From: Ignavibacteria bacterium
GTDB taxonomy: Bacteria > Bacteroidota > Ignavibacteria > Ignavibacteriales > Melioribacteraceae
Length of the DNA stretch: 10,577 nucleotides
Assembly (NCBI GenBank): GCA_003233295.1
Contig: QILJ01000061.1
Coordinates: 1 to 10,577 of the forward strand
Reading direction: 5' to 3'
Shown one piece after another: positions 1-6,797 of the stretch (position 1 is its first letter; each line of letters begins with the position of its first letter). The notes beneath the pieces are model-generated. The model did not search any database, was not told the DNA's origin, and was given only the letters and a program-made list of their open reading frames with translations. Made by a program: the position numbers and the translations under genes.

Positions 1-2225
1 GGATGTTCAATTGCTTCACCGTCTTCCATACCGAGTTTCGACATGATGCTCGTAACTCTATCACCGCCGAATAATCTCATTAAATCATCTTCGAGTGAAA
101 TGAAAAACTTTGATGTACCGGGATCACCTTGTCGTCCGGAACGACCGCGCAGCTGCCTGTCAATTCTTCTTGATTCATGACGACCGGTACCAAGTATATA
201 GAGTCCTCCTTTATCTGTGACTCCGGCACCGAGTTTAATATCAGTTCCTCTACCAGCCATGTTAGTTGCAATTGTAACTGCACCCGGCTGACCGGCAAAT
301 GCAATTATCTCAGCTTCCCTGCCATGCTGCTTAGCATTTAACACATTATGCTGAACACCTTGTCTCTTCAACATTCTACTTAACGTTTCAGAAACTTCAA
401 CACTTACAGTACCAACAAGTACAGGGCGCATCTCGGCTTTCAGTTCTTTTATTTTCTCAATTACTGCATTGTATTTTTCACGTTTGGTTCTATAAATAGC
501 ATCTTCTTCATCAATACGTGCAATAGGTTTATTGGTTGGAATTACAACAACTTCCAATTTATATATTTCGTAAAATTCTCCTTCTTCGGTTTCGGCAGTA
601 CCGGTCATACCGGCTAATTTTTTATATAGCCTGAAATAGTTTTGGAGTGTAATGGTAGCAAGAGTCTGCGAGTCTCTTTCAACTTTTACATTTTCCTTTG
701 CTTCAATCGCCTGGTGCAGTCCGTCAGAATATCTTCTGCCCGGAAGAACACGACCGGTAAACTCATCAACAATCGCTATCTTGCCATCTTCGGTTACAAC
801 ATATTCATCATCTCTTGAAAACATTGTATAGGCTTTTAACAGCTGATTCAATGTATGGATCCTGTCGCTTCTTTCTCCGTAAAGATGATAAAGTTCATCT
901 TTCATTTTTATGCGCTGCTCATCGGTAAGAGATTCATCGTTCTCAATCCTACTGATTTCAGTTCCAAGATCGGGGAGGATAAAAAAGTCTGCTCCTTCAC
1001 CGGAACCGGATGCAAGTTCTTCACGTCCTTTTTCTGTAAGGTCAAGTGAGTTTTGTTTTTCGTCAATAGCAAAATATAATTCTTCGTCAATTTCAGGCAT
1101 ATACTTCGCATTATCTCTCAGATATTCAAGTTCAGTATGGTTCAGAAGTTTCTGATATTCCGGTTCGCTCAATAATTTAAGCAGTCTCTTGTTTTTAGGT
1201 AATCCCCTGCTGGCGCGCAGTAAAGCCTTACCGGCTGCCGCTCTGTCGCCATTTTCAGATTTCAAAATTGTTTCGGCTTCTTGAACCAACTGTGCAACAA
1301 GAGCTGTCTGCTTTCTGTATAGCGTTTCAACTTTCGGTTTCATCTCATAGAATTTATGGTCTAAATTTCCAACCGGGCCTGAAATTATCAACGGTGTTCT
1401 CGCTTCGTCAATAAGTACGGAGTCAACTTCATCAACTATGGTATAGTTGTGAACTCTCTGCACACAATTTTCTAATGAGACCGCCATATTATCACGCAGA
1501 TAATCGAAACCAAATTCGTTGTTGGTTCCGTAAGTGATATCTCTCGCATATATATCCTTGCGCTGATCGGGGTCCATGGTATTCAGAATACAGCCGACTG
1601 TCAATCCGTGGAATTTATAAACTTCTCCCATCCATTCACTATCACGTTTTGCCAGATAATCGTTTACCGTAACCAGATGTACTCCGCGACCTGTAAGCGC
1701 ATTTAAATAAATAGGCATTGTTGCAACAAGCGTTTTACCTTCACCGGTAGCCATCTCAGCAATTTTACCCTGATGCAGAACAATACCGCCAATCAACTGG
1801 ACATCGTAAGGAACCATTTCCCATGTAATTTTTGTTCCGGCAGCATCCCACGATTTACCAACCAAGCGGCGGCAAGTATCTTTAATAACTGCAAATGCTT
1901 CCGGCAGAAGCTGATCTAAAATTTCTTCATACTGCTCGTCCAACAGCTCATTCAGTTCATCAAGTTTATCATATAAACTGTTTCTATCCTCATCAATTCT
2001 GTCGGCTTTCAGTTTTGCTTTTATATCTTCAATATTCTTACGGGTCTCTTCTGTATAAGCTTGAATTTTCTCTCTGAACTCATCCGTTTTGGCACGTAAC
2101 TCATCGTCACTAAGATCCTGCAATTTTTCATACTCTTGATTGATCTCATCAACGATCGGCCATAACTCTTTAAGAGCTTTTTCATTCCTATCGCCGAATA
2201 CTTTCTTTAATAGTCCTTGTAACAT
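1..2225 (-). CDS. secA: Protein translocase ATPase SecA (C-terminus cut by window edge)
   Basis: SecA is the cytoplasmic motor ATPase that pushes unfolded preproteins through the SecYEG channel. About 741 residues are visible in one unbroken minus-strand frame. Walker A GEGKT is at residues 161-165, followed by the DEAD-like box DEVD at 265-268. Next comes a long insertion (about 290-420) with a run like [18 protein letters not shown], typical of SecA from Bacteroidota and relatives. The AGMTGTA motif is at 538-544, motif V with MAGRGTD at 656-662, and the arginine-rich motif VI at 682-702. The visible part ends in [10 protein letters not shown], at the scaffold/wing region, so the C-terminal linker and any zinc-binding tail lie outside the window. 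The ATG at 2223-2225 is supported by a GGAG Shine-Dalgarno at 2232-2235, six bases upstream. Housekeeping gene with no sign of damage; the key motifs share one frame at both ends. Confidence 0.98.
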   Translation of the reverse strand, partial: MLQGLLKKVFGDRNEKALKELWPIVDEINQEYEKLQDLSDDELRAKTDEFREKIQAYTEETRKNIEDIKAKLKADRIDEDRNSLYDKLDELNELLDEQYEEILDQLLPEAFAVIKDTCRRLVGKSWDAAGTKITWEMVPYDVQLIGGIVLHQGKIAEMATGEGKTLVATMPIYLNALTGRGVHLVTVNDYLAKRDSEWMGEVYKFHGLTVGCILNTMDPDQRKDIYARDITYGTNNEFGFDYLRDNMAVSLENCVQRVHNYTIVDEVDSVLIDEARTPLIISGPVGNLDHKFYEMKPKVETLYRKQTALVAQLVQEAETILKSENGDRAAAGKALLRASRGLPKNKRLLKLLSEPEYQKLLNHTELEYLRDNAKYMPEIDEELYFAIDEKQNSLDLTEKGREELASGSGEGADFFILPDLGTEISRIENDESLTDEQRIKMKDELYHLYGERSDRIHTLNQLLKAYTMFSRDDEYVVTEDGKIAIVDEFTGRVLPGRRYSDGLHQAIEAKENVKVERDSQTLATITLQNYFRLYKKLAGMTGTAETEEGEFYEIYKLEVVVIPTNKPIARIDEEDAIYRTKREKYNAVIEKIKELKAEMRPVLVGTVSVEVSETLSRMLKRQGVQHNVLNAKQHGREAEIIAFAGQPGAVTIATNMAGRGTDIKLGAGVTDKGGLYILGTGRHESRRIDRQLRGRSGRQGDPGTSKFFISLEDDLMRLFGGDRVTSIMSKLGMEDGEAIEH

Positions 2226-2326
2226 TCACTTCTCCAATTTTTCATAAGTTTAAAGTTACAGAAAAGTGCCTTTTATTACAATGAAAGGAACTACTTCAAA
2301 CGTTATGAAACGATATTTTTTCAAAC

Positions 2327-2387
2327 ATCCTACCGTATAATTCTATTTGTTTGATTAAGATTAATAGAATTAATATAAAAGTAGGAT
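2327..2387. repeat. Two-tier inverted repeat upstream of secA
   Basis: A perfect 10-bp inverted repeat (TAATTCTATT at 2338-2347, its complement at 2363-2372) lies inside an outer 7-bp pair (ATCCTAC at 2327-2333, GTAGGAT at 2381-2387). The whole lies about 100 bases upstream of the secA start and 80 bases beyond the stop of the DUF5655 gene. It has no T-tract on the minus strand, so it is not a classical intrinsic terminator. It could be a protein-binding site, part of the secA leader, or a decayed repeat. The rest of the 2226-2466 spacer is A/T-rich and shows nothing else recognisable. Confidence 0.45.
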
Positions 2388-2466
2388 TAGAGTACAAAAA
2401 TAGCGAACCGCCTGAAAATAAAATATGGCAAAATTTGTAACTAAATTAAGAAGGCGAATTAGCTAA

Positions 2467-2880
2467 TTAATTTCCTTTAGATAGATTATACGCTTCTTTT
2501 AAAGCTTTGGTCAGATCAGTGTTGATCTCGTTTATCTCTTTCAAATCTGCAAGATGAAAAACCCTATTTTTTGATATCCTGATTAGTTTTGTAATACACG
2601 GTAATTTCTTCTCTTTCATTGCTTGGAATTCAAGATGAATCTTATTTTTCTTGAGATAGATCGAGAGGAAAGTTGATGACCTTTGTACCTGGATTACAGT
2701 TTTGAGTGGAAGTAATTCAATGTCACCGAATTCTGAAACCACATCAAGTAATTTGTGAAACATTTCAACAATAAATACGGGTTTACTATTTATATGCTGT
2801 TCAATTGTCGATTGCTCACACGAATGCCATTGATTTGTATTTTTAAACTCTCTCCCGCATGTCTCGCAGATCCATGTCAT
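2467..2880 (-). CDS. Zinc-ribbon plus DUF5655-like protein
   Basis: A 137-residue protein of unknown function. The N-terminus shows a compact metal-binding knuckle: C5-x2-C8 and, after a run reading REFKNTNQWHS, H19 and C21, most likely a zinc site. Residues about 30-130 resemble the DUF5655 domain, with the sequence VIQVQRSSTFLSIYLKK at about 62-78, a basic strand IHLEFQAMKEKK, and a C-terminal helix of the type LTKALKEAYNL. DUF5655 proteins are small and often found alone; no biochemical role is known to me, though the zinc knuckle and basic surface would allow nucleic-acid binding. The ATG at 2878-2880 has only a weak purine-rich ribosome site. Its first bases overlap (as ATGA) a TGA that ends an open frame continuing from the aquaporin remnant upstream. 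Domain assignment is by resemblance only. Confidence 0.72.
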   Translation of the reverse strand: MTWICETCGREFKNTNQWHSCEQSTIEQHINSKPVFIVEMFHKLLDVVSEFGDIELLPLKTVIQVQRSSTFLSIYLKKNKIHLEFQAMKEKKLPCITKLIRISKNRVFHLADLKEINEINTDLTKALKEAYNLSKGN

Positions 2881-2898
2881 TTTAATTCACCAAAGTAT

Positions 2899-2947
2899 TC
2901 ATTCCATCTATCTGAAGAAAAGATCAACAATTGGATGGATGGAATGA
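2899..2947. repeat. 14-bp inverted repeat between DUF5655 gene and aquaporin remnant
   Basis: The left arm at 2899-2912 (TCATTCCATCTATC) and the right arm at 2934-2947 are complementary at 13 of 14 positions, around a 21-base loop. The single mismatch would be a G-U pair in a plus-strand RNA but an A-C clash in a minus-strand RNA. No T-run follows on either strand, so a standard terminator is unlikely even though both flanking genes are on the minus strand. It fills most of the 77-base spacer directly after the truncated aquaporin. Confidence 0.5.
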
Positions 2948-2957
2948 AATAAAAATA

Positions 2958-3332
2958 TTAATCAGCTTGCTCGTTTCCGGCAAAACCATACCCGAGATCG
3001 AAACCTTCCTTACCGCTTGCTATAAGAAAAAGAACTGCAGCGGCAGCAACTGCATCTAAAACTTGCGCGGCAATATATGAAAATATATCGGAAGATTTGA
3101 AGCGTCCTCCCATCCATAATCCTACTGTAACTGCATGATTAAAATGCGCCCCCGAAATATGACCAAATCCATAAACGAGAGTTAAGACTGTTAAACCGAA
3201 TGTAAGAGCTATCCCCATATAACCAATTCCAACACCAGGAATACCGGCAGCTAATACAGCACTACCGCACCCGCCAAGTACCAGCCAGAAAGTACCGATG
3301 AACTCAGCACCTACTCTGTTTGCTAATTTCAT
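2958..3332 (-). pseudogene. aqpZ: Aquaporin Z-type water channel, N-terminal half only
   Basis: The 124-residue product matches the first half of an AqpZ-type aquaporin very closely. It begins with [20 protein letters not shown] (helix 1), has a second helix with [16 protein letters not shown], then the re-entrant loop GHISGAHFN, then helix 3 ending at [12 protein letters not shown]. AqpZ proteins are about 230 residues with six helices and two NPA loops. Here the whole second half is missing: the frame stops at 2958, just after GFAGN, where the family continues. In addition the only NPA motif reads N65-H66-A67, one base change from CCT to CAT, and a usually conserved glycine in helix 3 is D93. 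Half a channel with a broken selectivity loop should not fold into a pore, so I call it a remnant. The start ATG at 3330-3332 keeps a good AGGA ribosome site at 3342-3345, which suggests recent decay. Confidence 0.8.
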
Positions 3333-3479
3333 TTGTGGATATCCTATTTTGTTAATGATTTTTAGATGCTTTGAGCTGTGAAATTTTAAATTTTGAGTAA
3401 TTTGGGATGCATCTGGATTGTAAGATAAGTAATTTATAAGAAATTATAAAAAAACAATATTGAACTTAGAAGATTATTT

Positions 3480-4280
3480 TTATTTTACTCCGCCACCCAT
3501 TTTGTAGCCGGATAGATCGAGAGTGACCCATTTATATCCCCTGGCTTTACCTTCGTTTGCCACCTGTTCGCTGATATCAAGAAAATGTCTCATTTCGTTT
3601 TTGCCTATTTCAATCCGGAGAAAATCTTCATTTCCGTCTCTGCATATTCGCACTCTTTTTATTTTAATGCCGGCTTGTTCAATCATGATTTCCAATTCTT
3701 CAATATCGTGTAATCGTTTTTCCGATATTGAAATACCGGTCATAACGCGTGAACTTAAACAAGGGTTAGATGGTTTATCGGATAAGTTAATGCCGTTGAT
3801 CTTTAGAACTTTGCGTATCTCGTCTTTCGTTAAACCTGCATTTGCCAAGGGTGCTGTAATTTCATTCTCTAAAGCGGCTTTATGTCCGGGTCTAAAATCC
3901 GATCTGTCAGAATCGTTATAACCGTATGCTACCCATTTGTACTCATTGCTTTCGACAATTTCACCGGTTAGACGAAACAATTCCTTTTTACAGAAATAAC
4001 ATCTGTTCAAATCGTTTTGAAGATAGTTCGGATCATCAAACTCATGACTTTTTTCAATTTTATGATCAACACCTAAGTTAATTGCAAATTCAACTGCTTC
4101 ATTCAATTCTGCTCTAGGCAGACTTGGGCTATCGGTTGTAAGCGCCAATAACTTTCCTCCATTTACATCCAAAATCTTTTTAGCAGCCCATAGTAGAAAA
4201 GCACTATCAACTCCACCCGAGAAAGCAATGATAAGTCCATCGGAAATTTTTGAATCCAAATCCTCTTGGAGATTGTTCAT
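3480..4280 (-). CDS. larE: LarE-family ATP-dependent sulfur transferase (PP-loop)
   Basis: LarE converts a carboxylated, adenylylated pyridinium precursor into its thiocarboxylic form during synthesis of the nickel-pincer nucleotide cofactor (NPN), used by lactate racemase LarA and relatives. Numbered from the upstream TTG at 4359-4361, the PP-loop SGGVDS is at 48-53, a CYFC pair at C121 and C124, the conserved GYNDSDRSDFRPG at 147-159, PCLSSR with C201, and a LDLSGYKMGGG tail. C201 aligns with the sacrificial cysteine of Lactiplantibacillus LarE. Having C121, C124 and C201 together is the pattern of LarE variants reported to hold a [4Fe-4S] cluster. I prefer the ATG at 4278-4280 (266 residues), because family members begin shortly before the PP-loop and the 27 extra residues are unconserved. 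The longer TTG form (to 4361) remains possible, as neither start has a strong ribosome site. No larA, larB or larC is visible nearby. The 147-base spacer downstream (3333-3479) shows nothing clear. Confidence 0.88.
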   Translation of the reverse strand: MNNLQEDLDSKISDGLIIAFSGGVDSAFLLWAAKKILDVNGGKLLALTTDSPSLPRAELNEAVEFAINLGVDHKIEKSHEFDDPNYLQNDLNRCYFCKKELFRLTGEIVESNEYKWVAYGYNDSDRSDFRPGHKAALENEITAPLANAGLTKDEIRKVLKINGINLSDKPSNPCLSSRVMTGISISEKRLHDIEELEIMIEQAGIKIKRVRICRDGNEDFLRIEIGKNEMRHFLDISEQVANEGKARGYKWVTLDLSGYKMGGGVK

Positions 4281-4379
4281 TTTTTCTATCAGTTGAATTT
4301 CTGATGAATCGATGTTGTGTGTTAAACAATTTGTTGAGATATTTATACTATTTATTTCCAATTTTTTATTTTATATTCT

Positions 4380-4412
4380 AAACCTCCGAGGTCTTTAAGA
4401 CCTCGGAGGTTT
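4380..4412. repeat. 33-bp perfect palindrome, copy 1 (possible terminator)
   Basis: Two perfectly complementary 16-bp arms, left AAACCTCCGAGGTCTT at 4380-4395 and right at 4397-4412, around one central T. On the plus strand it runs into a five-T stretch (4410-4414), so it resembles an intrinsic terminator, but the genes on both sides are on the minus strand, where only three Ts follow. It lies about 60 bases beyond the symporter stop and could end that operon. A near-identical copy at 8411-8443 (31 of 33 bases) in a spacer that ends no gene argues for a dispersed repeat. Confidence 0.85.
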
Positions 4413-4432
4413 TTGTTAATTGATTTGTTGGT

Positions 4433-4468
4433 ATCTGTTCAATCCGTTAAATCCGAGTGCTATTCAGT
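4433..4468. repeat. Degenerate 9-bp periodic tract
   Basis: The bases between palindrome copy 1 and the symporter stop fall into consecutive 9-base units: ATCTGTTCA, ATCCGTTAA, ATCCGAGTG, CTATTCAGT. The first three share ATCyG at the start, and the fourth is weak. The tract is non-coding. Such phrase-like repeats of about nine bases occur in spacers of many Bacteroidota-type genomes (from memory), but I know of no assigned role. Confidence 0.4.
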
Positions 4469-4470
4469 CA

Positions 4471-6045
4471 CTATTCTATTGGCTTACCATCTTGGGTCCA
4501 TACAGTTAAATTTGTCAAATCCTTTTTTTCCTTTTTCTTAAAAATAAATACAGAAGCTACAAAAGCAGTAGCAAACAACAAAATATGCCCGATCATTCCT
4601 GTATAATAAAGATCAAACGGAACAGTTAGAAAATCCGGCATTAATCCTTGTTTTGCCAGAACAGTCCATAGAGAAAAAACAAAAGTAACTGCAATACCTA
4701 ACCAAACCGATTTTGAATTTGCGCGTGTTGTTACAAAACCAAGCATGTACATACCAAACACACCGCCCATTACAACAGATGATAAAATCGTTGCCGCATC
4801 CTGGATTGTTTTCGTGTCGGCATAAATTAAAATTATCGCGCCGATGATCATAAATACTGACGCTACACCAGCCGCCACCCAAGCTACATGAAGATAATGC
4901 TTATCATCTTTATCCTTTGCAATGTGCCGGCGATAAATATCGTTTACCGTAACAGTAGAGATAGCGTTAATACTTGAATCCAATGAAGACATTGCCGCGG
5001 CTAACGCTGCTGAGATCACGATTCCCGCAACACCGGGCGGCATATAATTAAGAATGAAGAAAGGCATTATATGCTCGGCTTTTTGAGTTCCGTTAAGCAT
5101 TGCCTGCGCTTCCGGTGATGGATTCACTTGAAAGAAAGCATAAAGAGCAGTTCCAAGGAACATGTAAAAAGCCCAGATCGGAATATTCAATATACCAATA
5201 GTGTACAAACCTTTCCTAGCTTCCTTGATATTTCTAGCTGCTGCATATCTCTGAACAACATTCTGATTTGTTCCATACTCCTGCAGCCAAACGGTCAGTC
5301 CGACAAAGAGCATCATAAGCCCGGTCTTATCCGAGAGAGAAAATCCCCATGATACCGGATTTAATTGCCCATTGTTCAGCTCGGCAATTGCAAACTTGTT
5401 ATCGGCAGCGGCAATTTGAAGTATGTGAGCTAAACCTCCCGGCATCTCTGCTATAATAATTATGAGTATCACAATACCGCCAAGCACCAAAACAATTGTC
5501 TGCAAAACATCAGTCCAAATTACCGCATCAATTCCCCCTACAATTGTATATACCGCAACAAGTACACCGGCAAGCAGCACACTTGTAACAGCACTGTACC
5601 CGGTTATCTCGTGCATTAAAATTGAAACTAAAAATAGAATGAGCGCCAATCTAATAAGCTGACCGATAATAAAAGTGACCGCCCCGTAAATTCTGATCGA
5701 GGGACTGAATCTATCCTCCAAGTATTCATACGCCGAAATTATTTTAGTTCTTCTGAAAAAAGGGAGAAAGAAATATGCCGCCAGCAGCACTGCAATAGGC
5801 AATGTAAAGTTCGGAAGAAATCTTAACCATGCGGTTTTATAAGCATCGGCGGGAAAAGCCAAAAACGTTACCGAACTAATTGACGTTCCGATCATACTAA
5901 GTCCAATCACCCAGCCTGAATACGATCTTCCACCGACAAAGTATTCTTCCGTAGTAGTGTTCTTCCGCGAGAAATAAATTCCCATAACAACAAGAGCCAG
6001 CATGTACAAAACAAGTGTTGTAATATCTAACCAATGTAGATTCAT
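4471..6045 (-). CDS. Sodium:solute symporter (SSS/SLC5 family)
   Basis: A 524-residue inner-membrane transporter of the LeuT-fold SSS family, which uses the Na+ gradient to import sugars, organic acids, sialic acid, amino acids or vitamins. Visible family features are the first helix (about 8-25), the EEYFVGGRS loop at 33-41, GGIDAVIWTDVLQ at 170-182, GTNQNVVQRYAAARN at 258-272, and the helix carrying the Na2-type site, AAMSSLDSSINAIST at about 350-364, where S353/S354 match the serines that bind sodium in vSGLT. About 13 hydrophobic segments run through to about 505, and the tail is charged and cytoplasmic. Length is normal. The substrate cannot be read from sequence; the hydrolase genes upstream suggest it takes up a product they release. 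It is the last gene of the operon, 36 bases after the MBL gene, with its own GGAG site at 6053-6056, seven bases before the ATG. Confidence 0.93.
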   Translation of the reverse strand: MNLHWLDITTLVLYMLALVVMGIYFSRKNTTTEEYFVGGRSYSGWVIGLSMIGTSISSVTFLAFPADAYKTAWLRFLPNFTLPIAVLLAAYFFLPFFRRTKIISAYEYLEDRFSPSIRIYGAVTFIIGQLIRLALILFLVSILMHEITGYSAVTSVLLAGVLVAVYTIVGGIDAVIWTDVLQTIVLVLGGIVILIIIIAEMPGGLAHILQIAAADNKFAIAELNNGQLNPVSWGFSLSDKTGLMMLFVGLTVWLQEYGTNQNVVQRYAAARNIKEARKGLYTIGILNIPIWAFYMFLGTALYAFFQVNPSPEAQAMLNGTQKAEHIMPFFILNYMPPGVAGIVISAALAAAMSSLDSSINAISTVTVNDIYRRHIAKDKDDKHYLHVAWVAAGVASVFMIIGAIILIYADTKTIQDAATILSSVVMGGVFGMYMLGFVTTRANSKSVWLGIAVTFVFSLWTVLAKQGLMPDFLTVPFDLYYTGMIGHILLFATAFVASVFIFKKKEKKDLTNLTVWTQDGKPIE

Positions 6046-6081
6046 ATTTTAACTCCGGTTTAATTCTTAAACAATTTCAGT

Positions 6082-6795
6082 TTATCTCCACTCGATAAGA
6101 GCTAAGTTCAAAGCTTCCTCGACACGTCTGCGCGGTTTATGGAAATAAATCATACCATGACCTGGGAGCATAATATCAGAATCAACTTTTGAGAAACGCT
6201 TTAACGATTCCAAATATCTTTCCTTATTAAAATCGATTGAACCGCTCCACCCGTAGTAGCCGTCCAAAAGTGTACCGATAATATCACCGCTTACAACAAG
6301 TTTTTTTTCTTCATACTCAAAAAGATACGCTGTGCATCCCATGCTGTGACCGGGTAGATGCATAACTTCAAACTCAATTCTGAGTATATTGATCTTTTCT
6401 CCGTCATTTACAATTGTATCAACAGTGAAAGGAGTAAATTCTTTATGATACAAATAAGTACAAGTCCTGTCATCCCCTTTATGTACGGCATCGGCTGTCT
6501 CGGCAACGGAGATAAATTTTACTCCGCGTTCTTTCAGCAGATATCCGCCGCCTGCATGGTCATAATGTGGATGTGTTAAAAAGCAATATTTTATTTCATC
6601 AGGATTCAATCCCCAATACCGTATATTGTCAAAGATCTGCTCCATCGTATCGCCGCAGCCGGTATCGAACATTATGAGTCCATCCGGGCGGGCAATTATG
6701 TATGTATTGCCGTCGTTATACCCGGCATCAACTCCGTCGAATGTTATCCCGTTAAGATCACCGCCGACTTGATATATATCTTTTAATATCTGCAT
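6082..6795 (-). CDS. Metallo-beta-lactamase-fold hydrolase
   Basis: A 237-residue single-domain MBL-fold enzyme with a complete dinuclear metal site. The signature THPHYDH gives H75, H77, D79 and H80; H150 lies in LPGHSMG; D171 in VSGDIIG; and H213 in LPGHG. The DTGCGD stretch at 44-49 is the usual early strand and loop. No signal peptide or membrane segment is visible, so it is probably cytoplasmic. The fold covers glyoxalase II, lactonases, thioesterases and beta-lactamases, and the sequence does not decide between them. The ATG at 6793-6795 follows the TAG of the ceramidase-like gene by two bases, with only a weak AGAG ribosome site inside the previous gene, so it is probably translationally coupled. 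Given its neighbours, it may hydrolyse an intermediate made from the imported compound; this is inference. Confidence 0.92.
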   Translation of the reverse strand: MQILKDIYQVGGDLNGITFDGVDAGYNDGNTYIIARPDGLIMFDTGCGDTMEQIFDNIRYWGLNPDEIKYCFLTHPHYDHAGGGYLLKERGVKFISVAETADAVHKGDDRTCTYLYHKEFTPFTVDTIVNDGEKINILRIEFEVMHLPGHSMGCTAYLFEYEEKKLVVSGDIIGTLLDGYYGWSGSIDFNKERYLESLKRFSKVDSDIMLPGHGMIYFHKPRRRVEEALNLALIEWR

Positions 6796-6797
6796 TG

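Noticed and set aside
855..1155. Overlapping open frames on both strands
   Set aside because: They are shadows within secA, whose frame is continuous and carries all expected motifs.
2755..2952. Plus-strand open frame of 65 codons
   Set aside because: It is mostly antisense to the DUF5655 gene, and its tail is the inverted-repeat spacer; no coding character of its own.
2958..3332. Frameshift rather than deletion in the aquaporin gene
   Set aside because: Only 77 bases separate the stop from the next gene, too few for the missing half of about 105 residues, and no frame there resembles aquaporin.
3523..3921. Plus-strand open frame of 132 codons
   Set aside because: It is antisense to larE with no recognisable domain and no ribosome site worth noting; it is a shadow of the conserved gene.
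4380..4412. Palindrome as a simple intrinsic terminator
   Set aside because: The T-run follows on the plus strand although both neighbours are on the minus strand, and the second copy lies upstream of a gene. A dispersed repeat fits better, though it may also stop transcription.
4433..4468. CRISPR-like array
   Set aside because: The units are nine bases, degenerate and without spacers; nothing resembling cas genes is present.
6082..6795. Naming the MBL protein as a beta-lactamase or a specific lactonase
   Set aside because: The metal ligands fit the fold in general; nothing seen in the sequence fixes the substrate.
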